A stretch of DNA of 64,000 nucleotides from Amycolatopsis iheyensis (GTDB lineage Bacteria > Actinomycetota > Actinomycetes > Mycobacteriales > Pseudonocardiaceae). The first letter of the stretch is position 1, and each line of letters starts with the position of its first letter. Under the pieces are notes generated by a model. It searched no databases, was not told the DNA's origin, and worked only from the letters and a program-made list of their open reading frames with translations. Location: contig NZ_JAMXQV010000003.1 of assembly GCF_024703995.1 (NCBI RefSeq), positions 1-64,000 on the forward strand, in the 5' to 3' direction. A program made the translations under genes and the position numbers. Shown piece by piece: positions 8,104 through 16,610 of the stretch.

Positions 8104-9297
8104 GTGAAACGCATTGCCGCCGGGCTGTCGCTCGCCGTGCTCGCCGCGCTCTTCGTGCCCGCTACCGCCGACGCGAACTTCGGGCAGAACGTCCGCTTCG
8201 CCACCTTCAACGCCTCGCTGAACCGCGCGGCCGCCGGGCAGCTGGTCACCGACCTCTCGACGCCGGGCAACGTCCAGGCGCAGAAGGTCGCCGAGGTCGT
8301 CCAGCGCAACCGCGCCGACGTTCAGCTGATCAACGAGTTCGACTACGTGCCGGGCAACCGGGCCGCCGACCTGTTCCGGAAGAACTACCTGGCGGTGGGG
8401 CAGCACGGCGCGAAGCCGATCGACTACCCGTACGCCTACACCGCGCCGGTGAACACGGGCGTCCCGACCGGCTTCGACCTCGACCGCGACGGCACGGTCG
8501 GCCTCGGCAACGACGCCCAGGGCTTCGGCACCTTCGAGGGCCAGTACGGCCTGCTGGTGCTGTCGAAGTACCCGATCGACCTCGCGCACGTCCGGACGTT
8601 CCAGAAGTTCCTCTGGAAGGACATGCCGGGCGCGCTGCTGCCGGACGACCCGGCCACGCCGGCCCCGCACGACTGGTACAGCCCGGCCGAGCTGAACGTC
8701 CTGCGGCTGTCGTCGAAGTCGCACTGGGACCTGCCGCTGAAGATCGGCCGCTCGACGGTGCACTTCCTGGTCTCGCACCCGACGCCGCCGAGCTTCGACG
8801 GCCCGGAGGACCGCAACGGCACCCGCAACAACGACGAGATCCGCTTCTGGGCGGACTACGTGACGCCGGGCAAGGGCGGCTACATCCACGACGACCGCGG
8901 CCACCGCGGCGGCCTGGGCGCGTCGGAGCGGTTCGTGGTGGCGGGCGACAACAACTCGGACCCGCTGGACGGCGACAGCGTCCCGGGCGCCATCGACCAG
9001 CTGCTGGATGCGCGCCGCGTGCTCGAGACGCACCCAGGCAGCCGGGGCGCGGTGCTGGCGTCGCAGGCCCAGGGCGGGGCGAACGTCGGGCAGAAGAGCA
9101 ATCCGTACTTCGACACCGGCGACTTCAACGACGTCGCGCCGGGCAACCTGCGGACGGACTACGTGCTGCCGTCCCAGGGCTTGCTGCCGTGGCACGCGGA
9201 GGTGTTCTGGCCGGTGCCGTCGGATCCGCTGGCACGGCTGAACGACGCCTCCGACCACCACTTGGTCCGCGTGGATGTCTTCGTGCCACTACGGTGA
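8104..9297 (+). CDS. Secreted endonuclease/exonuclease/phosphatase-family protein
   Basis: 397 residues with a Sec signal peptide (cleavage about residue 24, after ATADA). The EEP fold motifs appear in order: FATFNAS, metal-binding Glu in INEFD, LVSHPTPP, GDNNSDPLDGDS and the terminal SDHHLVRVDV with the catalytic Asp-His. The exported EEP family includes DNases and phosphodiesterases/phospholipases; the substrate cannot be read here. The start is GTG with GGGAGG about 8 bases upstream. It diverges from the TetR-controlled membrane gene, with the two operators 46-93 bases upstream. Confidence 0.85.
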   Translation: MKRIAAGLSLAVLAALFVPATADANFGQNVRFATFNASLNRAAAGQLVTDLSTPGNVQAQKVAEVVQRNRADVQLINEFDYVPGNRAADLFRKNYLAVGQHGAKPIDYPYAYTAPVNTGVPTGFDLDRDGTVGLGNDAQGFGTFEGQYGLLVLSKYPIDLAHVRTFQKFLWKDMPGALLPDDPATPAPHDWYSPAELNVLRLSSKSHWDLPLKIGRSTVHFLVSHPTPPSFDGPEDRNGTRNNDEIRFWADYVTPGKGGYIHDDRGHRGGLGASERFVVAGDNNSDPLDGDSVPGAIDQLLDARRVLETHPGSRGAVLASQAQGGANVGQKSNPYFDTGDFNDVAPGNLRTDYVLPSQGLLPWHAEVFWPVPSDPLARLNDASDHHLVRVDVFVPLR

Positions 9298-9301
9298 GGC
9301 C

Positions 9302-10234
9302 ATGCGCATCGCGATCCTCGACGACTACCAGGACGTCGCCCTGACCTTCGGTGACTGGGACTCCCTGAAGGCCGACATAACGGTCTTCACCGAGCCCCTC
9401 ACCGACGTCGTCGGGCAGCTCCAAGGCTTCGACGTCATCGTCGCGATGCGTGAGCGCACCCGCTTCCCCGCCGAGGTGCTCGACCAGCTGCCGGACCTGA
9501 AGCTGCTGGTCAGCACCGGCCCGCGCAACGCGGCCATCGACGTGCCCGCCGCGAAGCGCAACGGCGTCGTCGTGTCGAAGACCGGGTACCTCGGCGAGCC
9601 GACCGCCGAGCACACCTGGGCGCTCATCCTCGCCGCGGCGCGGAACCTGCCGCGGGAGTTCCGGTCCATGCGTGAAGGTGGCTGGCAGACGACCGTCGGC
9701 ACCATGCTGCACGGCAAGACGCTCGGCCTGCTCGGCCTCGGCCGGCTCGGCGCCGGTGCGGCGAAGATCGGGCAGGCCTTCGGTATGGAGACCATTGCCT
9801 GGAGTCAGAACCTGACGCAGGAGAAGGCGGACCCGCACGGCGTCACCGCGGTGTCCAAAGAGGACCTCTTCGCCCGCTCGGACGTCCTGTCGATCCACCT
9901 GGTGCTCAGCGGGCGCACGCGCGGCCTCGTCGGCGCGGCCGAGCTCGCGGCGATGAAGCCGAGTGCGATGTTGGTGAACACCTCGCGCGGCCCGATCGTC
10001 GACGAGGACGCGCTGGTGGACGCGTTGCGGCGCAACGAGATCCGGACGGCGGCGCTGGACGTCTACGACGTCGAGCCGTTCCCGGCCGACCATCCACTGA
10101 GGACACTCGACAACGCGGTCCTCACCCCGCACCTCGGGTTCGTCGCCCGCGAGACCTACGAGATCTTCTACGGTGACGCCGTCGAGGACATCGCGGCCTT
10201 CCAGGCCGGGAGCCCGATCCGGCTGATGGACTAG
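9302..10234 (+). CDS. D-2-hydroxyacid dehydrogenase (NAD-dependent)
   Basis: 310 residues. It interconverts a 2-keto acid and a D-2-hydroxyacid; the precise substrate is not identifiable. The nucleotide loop is LGLLGLGRLGAGA. The catalytic triad positions are Arg in VNTSRGPIVD, Glu in YDVEPFP and His in LTPHLGF. I chose the ATG four bases after the preceding stop; a longer frame begins 9 codons earlier inside the EEP gene. The four-base gap to that gene suggests cotranscription, although the two functions have no obvious link. Confidence 0.88.
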   Translation: MRIAILDDYQDVALTFGDWDSLKADITVFTEPLTDVVGQLQGFDVIVAMRERTRFPAEVLDQLPDLKLLVSTGPRNAAIDVPAAKRNGVVVSKTGYLGEPTAEHTWALILAAARNLPREFRSMREGGWQTTVGTMLHGKTLGLLGLGRLGAGAAKIGQAFGMETIAWSQNLTQEKADPHGVTAVSKEDLFARSDVLSIHLVLSGRTRGLVGAAELAAMKPSAMLVNTSRGPIVDEDALVDALRRNEIRTAALDVYDVEPFPADHPLRTLDNAVLTPHLGFVARETYEIFYGDAVEDIAAFQAGSPIRLMD

Positions 10235-10326
10235 CTTGGCGTGCGGCCCGCCGGGGCCCGAGGTCCCCGCACCGGCCCGGCGGCGGGCCCGCACGAGAAC
10301 CATGACACCACCGCACCGCGCGGCCG

Positions 10327-10348
10327 GGCAGGGTCCAAAGACCCTGCC
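10327..10348. terminator. Hairpin between convergent genes
   Basis: A perfect 9-bp stem (10327-10335 with 10340-10348) and CAAA loop lie about 95 bases beyond the dehydrogenase stop, in the gap between two convergent genes. It is probably bidirectional. Confidence 0.6.
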
Positions 10349-10394
10349 GCCGTCGGCCGTTCGGCTGAACGACCGGCCCGTGCGGGTCGTGAGT

Positions 10395-10422
10395 GAGAAA
10401 CAGCGCCGGGGAACGGTTTCTC
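10395..10422 (-). terminator. Hairpin just after the lipoprotein hydrolase gene
   Basis: GAGAAAC (10395-10401) pairs with GTTTCTC (10416-10422). On the minus strand the stem begins 2 bases past the stop of the hydrolase gene that ends at 10425. Confidence 0.5.
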
Positions 10423-10424
10423 GA

Positions 10425-11906
10425 TCACGGGAACGGGACCGCGTCCGGCCGGCAGGTCGTGCCCTCGGCCGGCGCGCTCAGCTCCGTCAGGTACGTCACT
10501 ACGGCCGCCGACGCGCACGCGCTCGGGGCGTCCAGCGACGTGTGCCCGTACCCGTCGACGACGAGCACCCGCCCGTCGCCCAGCTCCGCCGCCGTCGCCT
10601 GCGCGTTGTGCAGTGGTGTCGCGGGGTCGAACCGGTTGTTCAGCACCAGGATCGGGTTCTTCCGCGCCCGGTTCCACGGCCCGGTGTAGCGCTCGGGGTC
10701 GTGTCCCGGCCAGCCGACGCACTGCGCCATCGAGAACACCGCGCCCAGCCCGAAGTACGGCTGGCGCGTGCTTTCCCGGGCCGCGAGCGCGGCGTAGTCC
10801 GCCGGCGAAGACGGGTTGTCGCTGTCGACGCACTGGACGGCCAGGAAGCCGGGGGGGTGCGTCGGCACGTACGGGTCGAGCACCGGCGCGGCGGGCCCGG
10901 GATCCGACGGCATCGCGGAAAGGGTCTGGGCGAGCCGCTTCCACCGCCCGGACTGGTACAGCGCGCTGTCGACGGTCTTCATCAGCGAGCCGACGCCCGT
11001 GGTGCGCGACGCCCGCGCGAACACCCCGGCGAACTTCGCCTTCGGGTCACCGCCGGAGAACGCGCACTTCGGCCCGGCCGCCGCGCAGACGGCGAAGAAC
11101 TGGTCCAGCTCCTGCTGCTGCGCCCCGGCGACGTCGGCCCGGACGTCGACCGGCTGCTTCTCCTGGCCCGGCTTCCCGGTGGCGTTGGCGACGAGGTCGA
11201 GCGTGCCGTCGAGGGTCATCGCGCGGACCTTGTCCGGGAACAGGTTCGCGTACGTGCCGCCCAGGTAGGTGCCGTAGGAGTAGCCGTAGAAGTTCAGCGT
11301 GGTGTCGCCGACGGCCTGGCGCAGCAGCTCCAGGTCCCGGGCGACGTTCGCCGTCGACAGGTGGTTCAGCAGTTCGCCGGAGGCCGTGCACGCTTTCCCC
11401 GCCGCCGCGCTCGCCGCGAAGAACGCGTCGGGCTGACGCAGCGGCGAACCGGGCGCCGGCGCATGGTCCGCGCCGGGGCAGCTGACCGGCGCGGAGCCGC
11501 CGATCCCGCGCGGGTCGAAGCTCACCAGGTCGAAGCGGGCGCGCAGCTCGGGCGGGTAGCGATCGGCGAAGCGGGTCAGCTCGCCGACGCCGTCGGTGCC
11601 AGGGCCGCCGAAGTTGAAGAACAGCGAACCCAGCCGCCGGCCGGGGTCGCTCGCGGGCAGCCGGATCACCGAGAGGGTGATCGTGGCGCCCTTGGGGGCG
11701 CGGTAGCTCAGCGGCACGGCCGCGGCCGCGCACTGGTACTTCCCGTGACACGGCGCCCAGCGCAGCGCCGGCACGGCGGCGCCGTTCGTGCCAAGCGCGG
11801 GCGGGGCCTCCGCGGCGGCCGGGGACGCCGGCGGGGGAGCGGGCGCCGCCGCGGGCGCGCTGCAGGCCGCGAGCAGGAGCAGCAGCGCGGCGAGAAGGGT
11901 CTTCAC
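10425..11906 (-). CDS. TAP-like alpha/beta-hydrolase lipoprotein (tripeptidyl aminopeptidase family)
   Basis: 493 residues. The lipoprotein signal peptide has lipobox LAAC (Cys15), so it should be anchored outside the membrane. The alpha/beta-hydrolase core shows oxyanion region FNFGGPGTDG, nucleophile elbow GYSYGTYLGG, Asp in NNRFDPATP and His in DGYGHTSL. The two Cys-rich insertions (e.g. CAAAGPKCAF) and TAP-like C-terminus match secreted actinobacterial tripeptidyl aminopeptidases, which release N-terminal tripeptides. The GTG start overlaps the upstream gene's stop by four bases (GTGA), so the pair is translationally coupled. Confidence 0.85.
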   Translation of the reverse strand: MKTLLAALLLLLAACSAPAAAPAPPPASPAAAEAPPALGTNGAAVPALRWAPCHGKYQCAAAAVPLSYRAPKGATITLSVIRLPASDPGRRLGSLFFNFGGPGTDGVGELTRFADRYPPELRARFDLVSFDPRGIGGSAPVSCPGADHAPAPGSPLRQPDAFFAASAAAGKACTASGELLNHLSTANVARDLELLRQAVGDTTLNFYGYSYGTYLGGTYANLFPDKVRAMTLDGTLDLVANATGKPGQEKQPVDVRADVAGAQQQELDQFFAVCAAAGPKCAFSGGDPKAKFAGVFARASRTTGVGSLMKTVDSALYQSGRWKRLAQTLSAMPSDPGPAAPVLDPYVPTHPPGFLAVQCVDSDNPSSPADYAALAARESTRQPYFGLGAVFSMAQCVGWPGHDPERYTGPWNRARKNPILVLNNRFDPATPLHNAQATAAELGDGRVLVVDGYGHTSLDAPSACASAAVVTYLTELSAPAEGTTCRPDAVPFP

Positions 11907-12718
11907 GCGCTCAATTCCGCCAGGACGGCGTCGGTGTAGCCGGGCCAGACCTCGGCCGCCCACGGACCGAACGCGCGGTCGGCCAGCGCGACGCAGGCCG
12001 CGCCCGCGTCCGGGTCGACCCAGAGGAACGTGCCCGACTGGCCGAAGTGCCCGAAGGTCCGCGGCGAGCTGTTCGCGCCGGTCCAGTGCGGGCTCTTGTG
12101 GTCGCGGATCTCGAAGCCGAGGCCCCAGTCGTTGGGCTTCTGGTGGCCGAACCCGGGCAGCACCCCGGACAGGTCGGGGAACACGACGTTCGTCGCCTCG
12201 GCGACGGTGGCCGCGGCCAGCAGCTTCGGCGCCTGCAGCTCGGCGGCGAAGGCGACCAGGTCGTCCACAGTGGACACCGCGCCGGACGCGGGCGAGCCCT
12301 CGAGGGTCGTGCCCGTCATGCCCAGCGGGGCGAACAGGGCTTCGGCCTGGTACTGCGCGAACGGGATGCCCGAGTGCTCGGCCAGCGCGTCGGCCAGCTG
12401 CTCGAACCCGGCGTTGGAGTAGAGCCGGCGGGTGCCCGGCGCGGCCATGGCCTTGTGCGCGTCGAAGGCGAGCCCGGAGGTGTGCGCGAGCAGGTGCCGC
12501 ACGGTCGAGCCCTCGGGCCCGGCCGGGGTGTCCAGCTCGACGACGCCCTCTTCGATCGCCACGAGCGCGGCGTAGGCGGTGAGCGGCTTGGTGACCGAGG
12601 CCAGCCGGAACTTCCGCGTGGTGTCGCCGTGGCTGCCCAGGACGCTCCCGTCCGCGGCCACCACGGCCGTCGCGGCGTTGTCCACCGGCCATTCGTCGAT
12701 CAGGCGCACGCTCTCCAT
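11903..12718 (-). CDS. Beta-lactamase-fold serine hydrolase (class C/DD-peptidase family)
   Basis: 271 residues, cytoplasmic-looking (no signal peptide). The three serine beta-lactamase/DD-peptidase motifs are present: SVTK with the nucleophile Ser, YSN, and the third box HFGQSGT (HxG). HTSGL after the first helix is typical of the esterase EstB/class C group. It may be an esterase or amidohydrolase; resistance is not implied. It is followed by the lipoprotein peptidase gene with a GTGA overlap. Confidence 0.85.
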   Translation of the reverse strand: MESVRLIDEWPVDNAATAVVAADGSVLGSHGDTTRKFRLASVTKPLTAYAALVAIEEGVVELDTPAGPEGSTVRHLLAHTSGLAFDAHKAMAAPGTRRLYSNAGFEQLADALAEHSGIPFAQYQAEALFAPLGMTGTTLEGSPASGAVSTVDDLVAFAAELQAPKLLAAATVAEATNVVFPDLSGVLPGFGHQKPNDWGLGFEIRDHKSPHWTGANSSPRTFGHFGQSGTFLWVDPDAGAACVALADRAFGPWAAEVWPGYTDAVLAELSA

Positions 12719-12738
12719 GCGTTCACCCTACGAAACGC

Positions 12739-12787
12739 CGCGAAGGCCCCCGCACCGGTGTCGGGGACCGGTGCGAAGGCCTTCGCG
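12739..12787 (-). terminator. Long hairpin terminator downstream of ptsH
   Basis: A 21-bp stem with two mismatches (12739-12759 with 12767-12787) and a 7-nt loop begins 12 bases beyond the ptsH stop on the minus strand. It separates the PTS operon from the hydrolase pair. Confidence 0.8.
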
Positions 12788-12799
12788 GGTGGTGCTACC

Positions 12800-13066
12800 T
12801 CAGGCGTCGAGGTCGGTGGCGACCAGCTGGGCGACCGCTTCCACGGCCTCCTCGGCGCCCTCGCCCTCGGCGCTGATGACGACCTCGTCGCCGTAGCCGG
12901 CGGCGAGGGTCATCAGGTTGAGCACGCTGCCGGCGGCCACCGGGCTCCCGCCGGCCATGGCGATCTGCACCGCGACGGGTTGCGCCGCGGCCGCCTTCGC
13001 CACCAGCGCGGCCGGCCTGGCGTGCAGGCCCACCTTGCTCGCCACGGCGACGCGTTTCTCCGGCAT
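12800..13066 (-). CDS. ptsH: PTS phosphocarrier HPr
   Basis: 88 residues. HPr relays phosphate from enzyme I to the EIIA domain. GLHARPA carries the phosphorylated His (about residue 15), and the second conserved helix reads GSVLNLMTLAA. It follows the EIIC gene by 41 bases on the same strand, so the likely unit is regulator - EIIC - HPr. Enzyme I is not in this window and must be encoded elsewhere. Confidence 0.94.
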   Translation of the reverse strand: MPEKRVAVASKVGLHARPAALVAKAAAAQPVAVQIAMAGGSPVAAGSVLNLMTLAAGYGDEVVISAEGEGAEEAVEAVAQLVATDLDA

Positions 13067-13107
13067 GTTCGTCCTCTCGTCAAGCAGGGGTTACGTCGGT
13101 GCTGATG

Positions 13108-14340
13108 CTACTTCGCGGACGTCCGCTCGAGGTCCGCCTCGATCGAGTCGTCCTCGCGGCCGGGGGTCCGCAGGTTCCACTTCGTGATGACGATCCGGAA
13201 CACGAAGTAGTAGATCACCGCGAGGACCAGGCCGATCGGGATGAGCAGCCACGCCTTGTGCGCGGTGTCGAGGCTCGAGTTCAGCAGGAAGTCGATCGCG
13301 CCGCCGGAGAACGAGAACCCGAGCTTGATGCCCAGGGCGTTGACCACGGCGAGCGTGATGCCGGTCATGATCGCGTGGAAGATGTACAGCGGCCACGCGA
13401 CGAACATGAACGAGAACTCGATCGGCTCGGTGACACCGGTGATGAACGAGGTCAGCGCGGCCGCGATCATCACACCGCCGACGACCTTCTTCTGCGCCGG
13501 GCGAGCGGTCTGCCAGATGGCCAGCGCGGCCGCGGGCAGCGCGAACATGAACACCGGGAAGAACCCGGTCATGAACGTGCCGGAGCCCTGCACGTGGTTG
13601 AAGAAGTTGGTCAGGTCGCCGCCGTTGAAGATGAACCACACCGGGACGTTCAGCAGCTGGTGCAGACCGACCGGGATGAGCAGGCGGTTGAAGAAGCCGT
13701 AGATGCCGCCACCGATGACCGGCTGGCCGACGATCGCCGAGCCCAGGTTCTGGATGCCCTGGTCGACGTACTTGAAGACCAGGCCGAGCAGGACGCCCAG
13801 GATGATCATGGCGAAGGCGGTGACGATCGGGACGAACCGGCGGCCGCCGAAGAACGCCAGCCACGCGGGCAGCTTGATCCGGTAGTAGCGCTGCCACAGC
13901 ACCGCGGCGACGAGACCGGCGATGATGCCGGTCAGCACGCTGTAGGGCCAGTGCAGCGGCGAGCCGTCCCAGCTCGGCTTGTACCCGGTCTGGCTGCTGA
14001 TCGGCGCGATCGCCTGGATCACGCGGTTGAGCACGACCCAGCCGACCGCCGCGGCGACGGCGGTCGAACCGTCACCCTTGCGGGCGAAGCCGACTGCGAT
14101 GCCGATCGCGAAGAGCAGGGGCAGGAAGTCGAAGAGCGCGTTGCCCGCCCCGCCGACGACGGCGGCGACCTTGTCCCAGCCCAGGCCGGTCTTGCCGAGA
14201 ATGTCGTCCTGACCGAAGCGGTTCAGCAGGCCGGCCGCCGGGAGCGTGGCGATGGGAAGCATGAGGCTACGGCCGAAGCGCTGAAGACCGGCGAGGCCGC
14301 CGCCGCTCTTCTTCGCCCCCTCCGCGGTGGTGGAGCTCAT
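13108..14340 (-). CDS. PTS EIIC permease, GlcNAc/glucose family
   Basis: 410 residues, about ten hydrophobic segments. EIIC domains move the sugar across the membrane while it is phosphorylated. The family motifs are GFFNRLLIPVGLHQLLN and GVTEPIEFSFMF, which carries the conserved Glu. It is EIIC alone: EIIB and EIIA are separate genes on the other side of the divergent promoter, an arrangement known for actinobacterial NagE-type systems. The ATG overlaps the GntR stop by four bases (ATGA), with GGAGG close upstream. GlcNAc is inferred from the adjacent DasR-like regulator and site, not from the permease alone. Confidence 0.9.
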   Translation of the reverse strand: MSSTTAEGAKKSGGGLAGLQRFGRSLMLPIATLPAAGLLNRFGQDDILGKTGLGWDKVAAVVGGAGNALFDFLPLLFAIGIAVGFARKGDGSTAVAAAVGWVVLNRVIQAIAPISSQTGYKPSWDGSPLHWPYSVLTGIIAGLVAAVLWQRYYRIKLPAWLAFFGGRRFVPIVTAFAMIILGVLLGLVFKYVDQGIQNLGSAIVGQPVIGGGIYGFFNRLLIPVGLHQLLNVPVWFIFNGGDLTNFFNHVQGSGTFMTGFFPVFMFALPAAALAIWQTARPAQKKVVGGVMIAAALTSFITGVTEPIEFSFMFVAWPLYIFHAIMTGITLAVVNALGIKLGFSFSGGAIDFLLNSSLDTAHKAWLLIPIGLVLAVIYYFVFRIVITKWNLRTPGREDDSIEADLERTSAK

Positions 14341-15125
14341 CTGGATCCTCCATAGTGGGGTGGTTGACCGGGCTCCGGGGTGTTCCGGTCCAACTGCATG
14401 GTCACCTGGTAGTGATCTCCCCGGTACCAGGACGTGATGTCTTCGATCGGGTCGCCGCCCGCGCTGGAGACCCGCCGGAACACGAGCAGCGGGCTGCCGG
14501 CACGCATGCCGAGCAGCCGGGCCGTCTCGCGATCCGCTCCTTCGGCCCAGACCGTCTGCCACGCCTGGTCGGGACGCACGTCGTACGTCTCGGCCAGCTG
14601 CGCGTAGATGGACTGGGTCAGGTCGAGCTCGAGCAGGCCGGGAGCCCGGCCCGCGTGGTACCAGCCGCGTTCGACGGCCAGGGGCACGCCGTCGGCGTGG
14701 CGCAACCGCACGAGGTGGTGTGCGGGGGCGCCCTCGGTGAGGCCGAGGGCGTGCGCCGAGGCGGTGGGCGGGACCTCGGTGGCCGCGGAGACCACCTCGG
14801 TCGTCGGGGTCAGCCCCCGCCGCCGCATGTCGTCGGTGAACGACATCAGGTACAGCTGCAGCTCCATCCGCCGGGCGGCGGTGAAGGTGCCCTTGCCGCG
14901 CACCCGGGCGAGCAGGCCCTCTTCGACCAGCTTGCCGATCGCCGATCTGACCGTGAGCCGCGACACGCCGTAGCGTTGTGCCAGCTCGCGTTCCGACGGG
15001 ATCGGCGCACCAGGCGGGAGCTCCCGTTCCACCGTCCGGCGGAGGATCTCGCGCAGCTGGGCGTGCTTGGGCGTGGGCCCGTTGACGACCCGGTCGGGTG
15101 GCGGGACGTGCGCGGCCGCGCTCAT
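14337..15125 (-). CDS. GntR/HutC-family regulator (DasR-like)
   Basis: 262 residues. The N-terminal winged helix contains PPGAPIPSERELAQRYGVSRL and VRGKGTF. The C-terminal UTRA sensor includes AVERGWY, EDITSWYRGDHYQ and VFRR. DasR-type regulators bind amino-sugar phosphates. I chose the ATG at 15125 because GAGGAGGG lies about 8 bases upstream; a further 21 codons are open. It is coupled to the EIIC gene by a four-base overlap. The dre-like palindrome about 75 bases upstream suggests autoregulation and control of the divergent EIIB-EIIA genes. Confidence 0.85.
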   Translation of the reverse strand: MSAAAHVPPPDRVVNGPTPKHAQLREILRRTVERELPPGAPIPSERELAQRYGVSRLTVRSAIGKLVEEGLLARVRGKGTFTAARRMELQLYLMSFTDDMRRRGLTPTTEVVSAATEVPPTASAHALGLTEGAPAHHLVRLRHADGVPLAVERGWYHAGRAPGLLELDLTQSIYAQLAETYDVRPDQAWQTVWAEGADRETARLLGMRAGSPLLVFRRVSSAGGDPIEDITSWYRGDHYQVTMQLDRNTPEPGQPPHYGGSR

Positions 15126-15185
15126 CGGCGTCACCCTCCTCGTTTCTGTCGCACCGGGGGACCGGTGCTCGCGTCCGGCCCGGAA

Positions 15186-15213
15186 CATTGGTACGTTCCG
15201 GTCTAGACCAATG
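15186..15213. promoter_or_regulatory. DasR-responsive element (dre-like) between divergent PTS genes
   Basis: The core GGTCTAGACC is at 15200-15209. Extended to 12 bp it reads CGGTCTAGACCA, matching 11 of 12 positions of the Streptomyces dre core TGGTCTAGACCA. It lies inside a larger inverted repeat, CATTGGT (15186-15192) with ACCAATG (15207-15213). Confidence 0.72.
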
Positions 15214-15368
15214 ATCTGATGGGGCAGGATGCTCCGCCGCGCGGACGGGTGTCAACCACCGTTATCCGTTCGTGGCCCGCGGCGGGGTGCATGCCGACGA
15301 ACGGCGTAGTACAGGTGGACACGCGGTTCGCGTCAGGTTGGGAACAAACAGTGATCAAGGAGACCGCG

Positions 15369-15608
15369 ATGGCGGATGACAGGCCGGAAAAGATCCTCGC
15401 GGCACTCGGCGGCGCGGGCAACCTCACCGAGATCGAGGGCTGCATCACGCGGCTGCGGTGCGAGGTCGACGACATGGGTCTCGTCGACGAAGCGGCGCTG
15501 AAGAAGGCCGGCGCGATGGGCGTCGTGAAGATGGGGGCGAGCGCCCTGCAGGTGATCGTCGGGCCGGAGGCGGACACGATCGCCAGCGACATCGAGGACC
15601 TCCTGTGA
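15369..15608 (+). CDS. PTS EIIB, GlcNAc/glucose family
   Basis: 79 residues, a stand-alone EIIB domain. It takes phosphate from EIIA onto Cys and passes it to the sugar. The signature GCITRLRCEV carries the phosphorylated Cys (about residue 25), and the second strand reads GVVKMGASALQVIVGP. The ATG is chosen for AAGGAG 7 bases upstream and because it begins where EIIB domains normally start; an open frame extends 50 codons further back. The next gene (EIIA) overlaps its stop by four bases. Confidence 0.92.
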   Translation: MADDRPEKILAALGGAGNLTEIEGCITRLRCEVDDMGLVDEAALKKAGAMGVVKMGASALQVIVGPEADTIASDIEDLL

Positions 15609-16060
15609 GCCTGGAGATCCTCAGCCCGGTCGCCGGGCGCGTGGTGCCGATCACCGAGGTCCCCGACCCGGTGTTCGCGGAGGCCATGGTGGGTCCGGGC
15701 GTCGCGGTGCAGCCCACGGGCGGGCGGTCGGACGCGGTCGCGCCGGTCGACGGCACGGTCGCCACGCTGCACCCGCACGCCTACGTCGTCGCGACCGAGG
15801 ACGGCAAGGCCGTGCTGGTGCACCTGGGCATCGACACGGTCAAGGAGAAGGGCGAGGGCTTCACGCTGCACGTCGTCAAGGGCGAGCAGGTGCGGGCCGG
15901 CCAGCCGATCGTCAGCTGGGACCCGGAAGCGGTCACCGCGGCCGGTTACTCGGCGATCGTGCCGGTCGTCGCGCTGGACGCGTCGGCCGACGTGCTGTCC
16001 GGGTTGGACGCCGAACGCGACATCGCGGCCGGGGCGAAGCTGTTCAGCTGGGACGCTTGA
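15605..16060 (+). CDS. PTS EIIA, glucose-type (Crr-like)
   Basis: 151 residues. It accepts phosphate from HPr on a conserved His and passes it to EIIB. LVHLGIDTVKEKGEGF carries the active His and the GIDTV signature, and the N-terminus LSPVAGRVVPITEVPDPVF is characteristic of IIA-Glc. The GTG start overlaps the EIIB stop (GTGA). With EIIB, and with EIIC and HPr across the divergent promoter, this completes a sugar-specific set. Confidence 0.93.
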   Translation: MSLEILSPVAGRVVPITEVPDPVFAEAMVGPGVAVQPTGGRSDAVAPVDGTVATLHPHAYVVATEDGKAVLVHLGIDTVKEKGEGFTLHVVKGEQVRAGQPIVSWDPEAVTAAGYSAIVPVVALDASADVLSGLDAERDIAAGAKLFSWDA

Positions 16061-16075
16061 GTTCGTTCTGTCACA

Positions 16076-16115
16076 CGAAGGGCCCTTGGGGACGACCGTC
16101 CACAAGGGCCCTTCG
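16076..16115. terminator. Bidirectional hairpin between EIIA and the Rieske gene
   Basis: A 13-bp perfect stem (16076-16088 with 16103-16115), containing CGAAGGGCCCTTG and its complement, has a 14-nt loop between two convergent stop codons. Confidence 0.8.
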
Positions 16116-16129
16116 CGCCGCCCGGCTCG

Positions 16130-16567
16130 TCAGCCGGTGACGACCTTCCCGTTCTCGACCTTGACCGGCACGCTCGGCAGCGGCTTGTTCGCCGGGCCCT
16201 GCTTGACCTCCCCGGTGAGTGCGTTGAAGACCGAGCCGTGGCACGGGCAGACCAGGTCGGCGCCCTGCGGGGCGACCGTGCAGCCCTGGTGCGTGCAGAT
16301 CGCGCTGAACGCGGCGCAGGCCGACTCGGACGTCCGGGCCACGATCACGTCGGTGCCGTCCGGGGCCTTGGCGGCCTTCGCCTGCCCGACCGGGACCTCG
16401 GAGAGCGCGACCAGCGGCGTCCCGGCGGCGATCGGGGCCTGCGCGGTGCCCGACTTCGAGTCGTCCGAGGAACCGCACGCGGAGAGCGCGACGGCGCCGA
16501 CGGCGGCGCCCGCGACGGCGGCTCCCGTGGTCAGGACGGTGCGGCGGGAGTGGGTTTCGGCAGTCAT
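16130..16567 (-). CDS. Exported Rieske [2Fe-2S] lipoprotein
   Basis: 145 residues. A twin-arginine-like start (SRRTVL) and hydrophobic stretch lead to a lipobox LSAC at about Cys31, indicating folded export and lipid anchoring. The Rieske ligands are CTHQGC and CPCHGS in a compact domain. It carries electrons or senses redox outside the cell; the partner is unknown. It diverges from the membrane gene that precedes the SigL/RslA pair, and its own promoter region has a SigL-type sequence (TGAACC-N16-CGTTTA), so it may be a target of that sigma factor. Confidence 0.9.
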   Translation of the reverse strand: MTAETHSRRTVLTTGAAVAGAAVGAVALSACGSSDDSKSGTAQAPIAAGTPLVALSEVPVGQAKAAKAPDGTDVIVARTSESACAAFSAICTHQGCTVAPQGADLVCPCHGSVFNALTGEVKQGPANKPLPSVPVKVENGKVVTG

Positions 16568-16574
16568 GCCCCTC

Positions 16575-16602
16575 TAAACGAGATCGACACCGCTTCGGTT
16601 CA
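16575..16602 (-). promoter_or_regulatory. SigL-type promoter for the Rieske gene (candidate)
   Basis: On the minus strand TGAACC (16597-16602) is followed after exactly 16 bases by CGTTTA (16575-16580), close to the published mycobacterial SigL consensus TGAACC-N16-18-CGTgtc. The -10 element lies 7 bases upstream of the ATG. Confidence 0.5.
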
Positions 16603-16610
16603 ATCCGCGG

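Noticed and set aside
11903..12718. Beta-lactamase resistance gene
   Set aside because: It has SVTK/YSN/HxG motifs but no signal peptide; esterase or peptidase-type relatives are as likely.
12739..12787. Regulatory operator for the hydrolase pair
   Set aside because: Position just after the ptsH stop, long GC-rich stem and 7-nt loop fit a terminator better.
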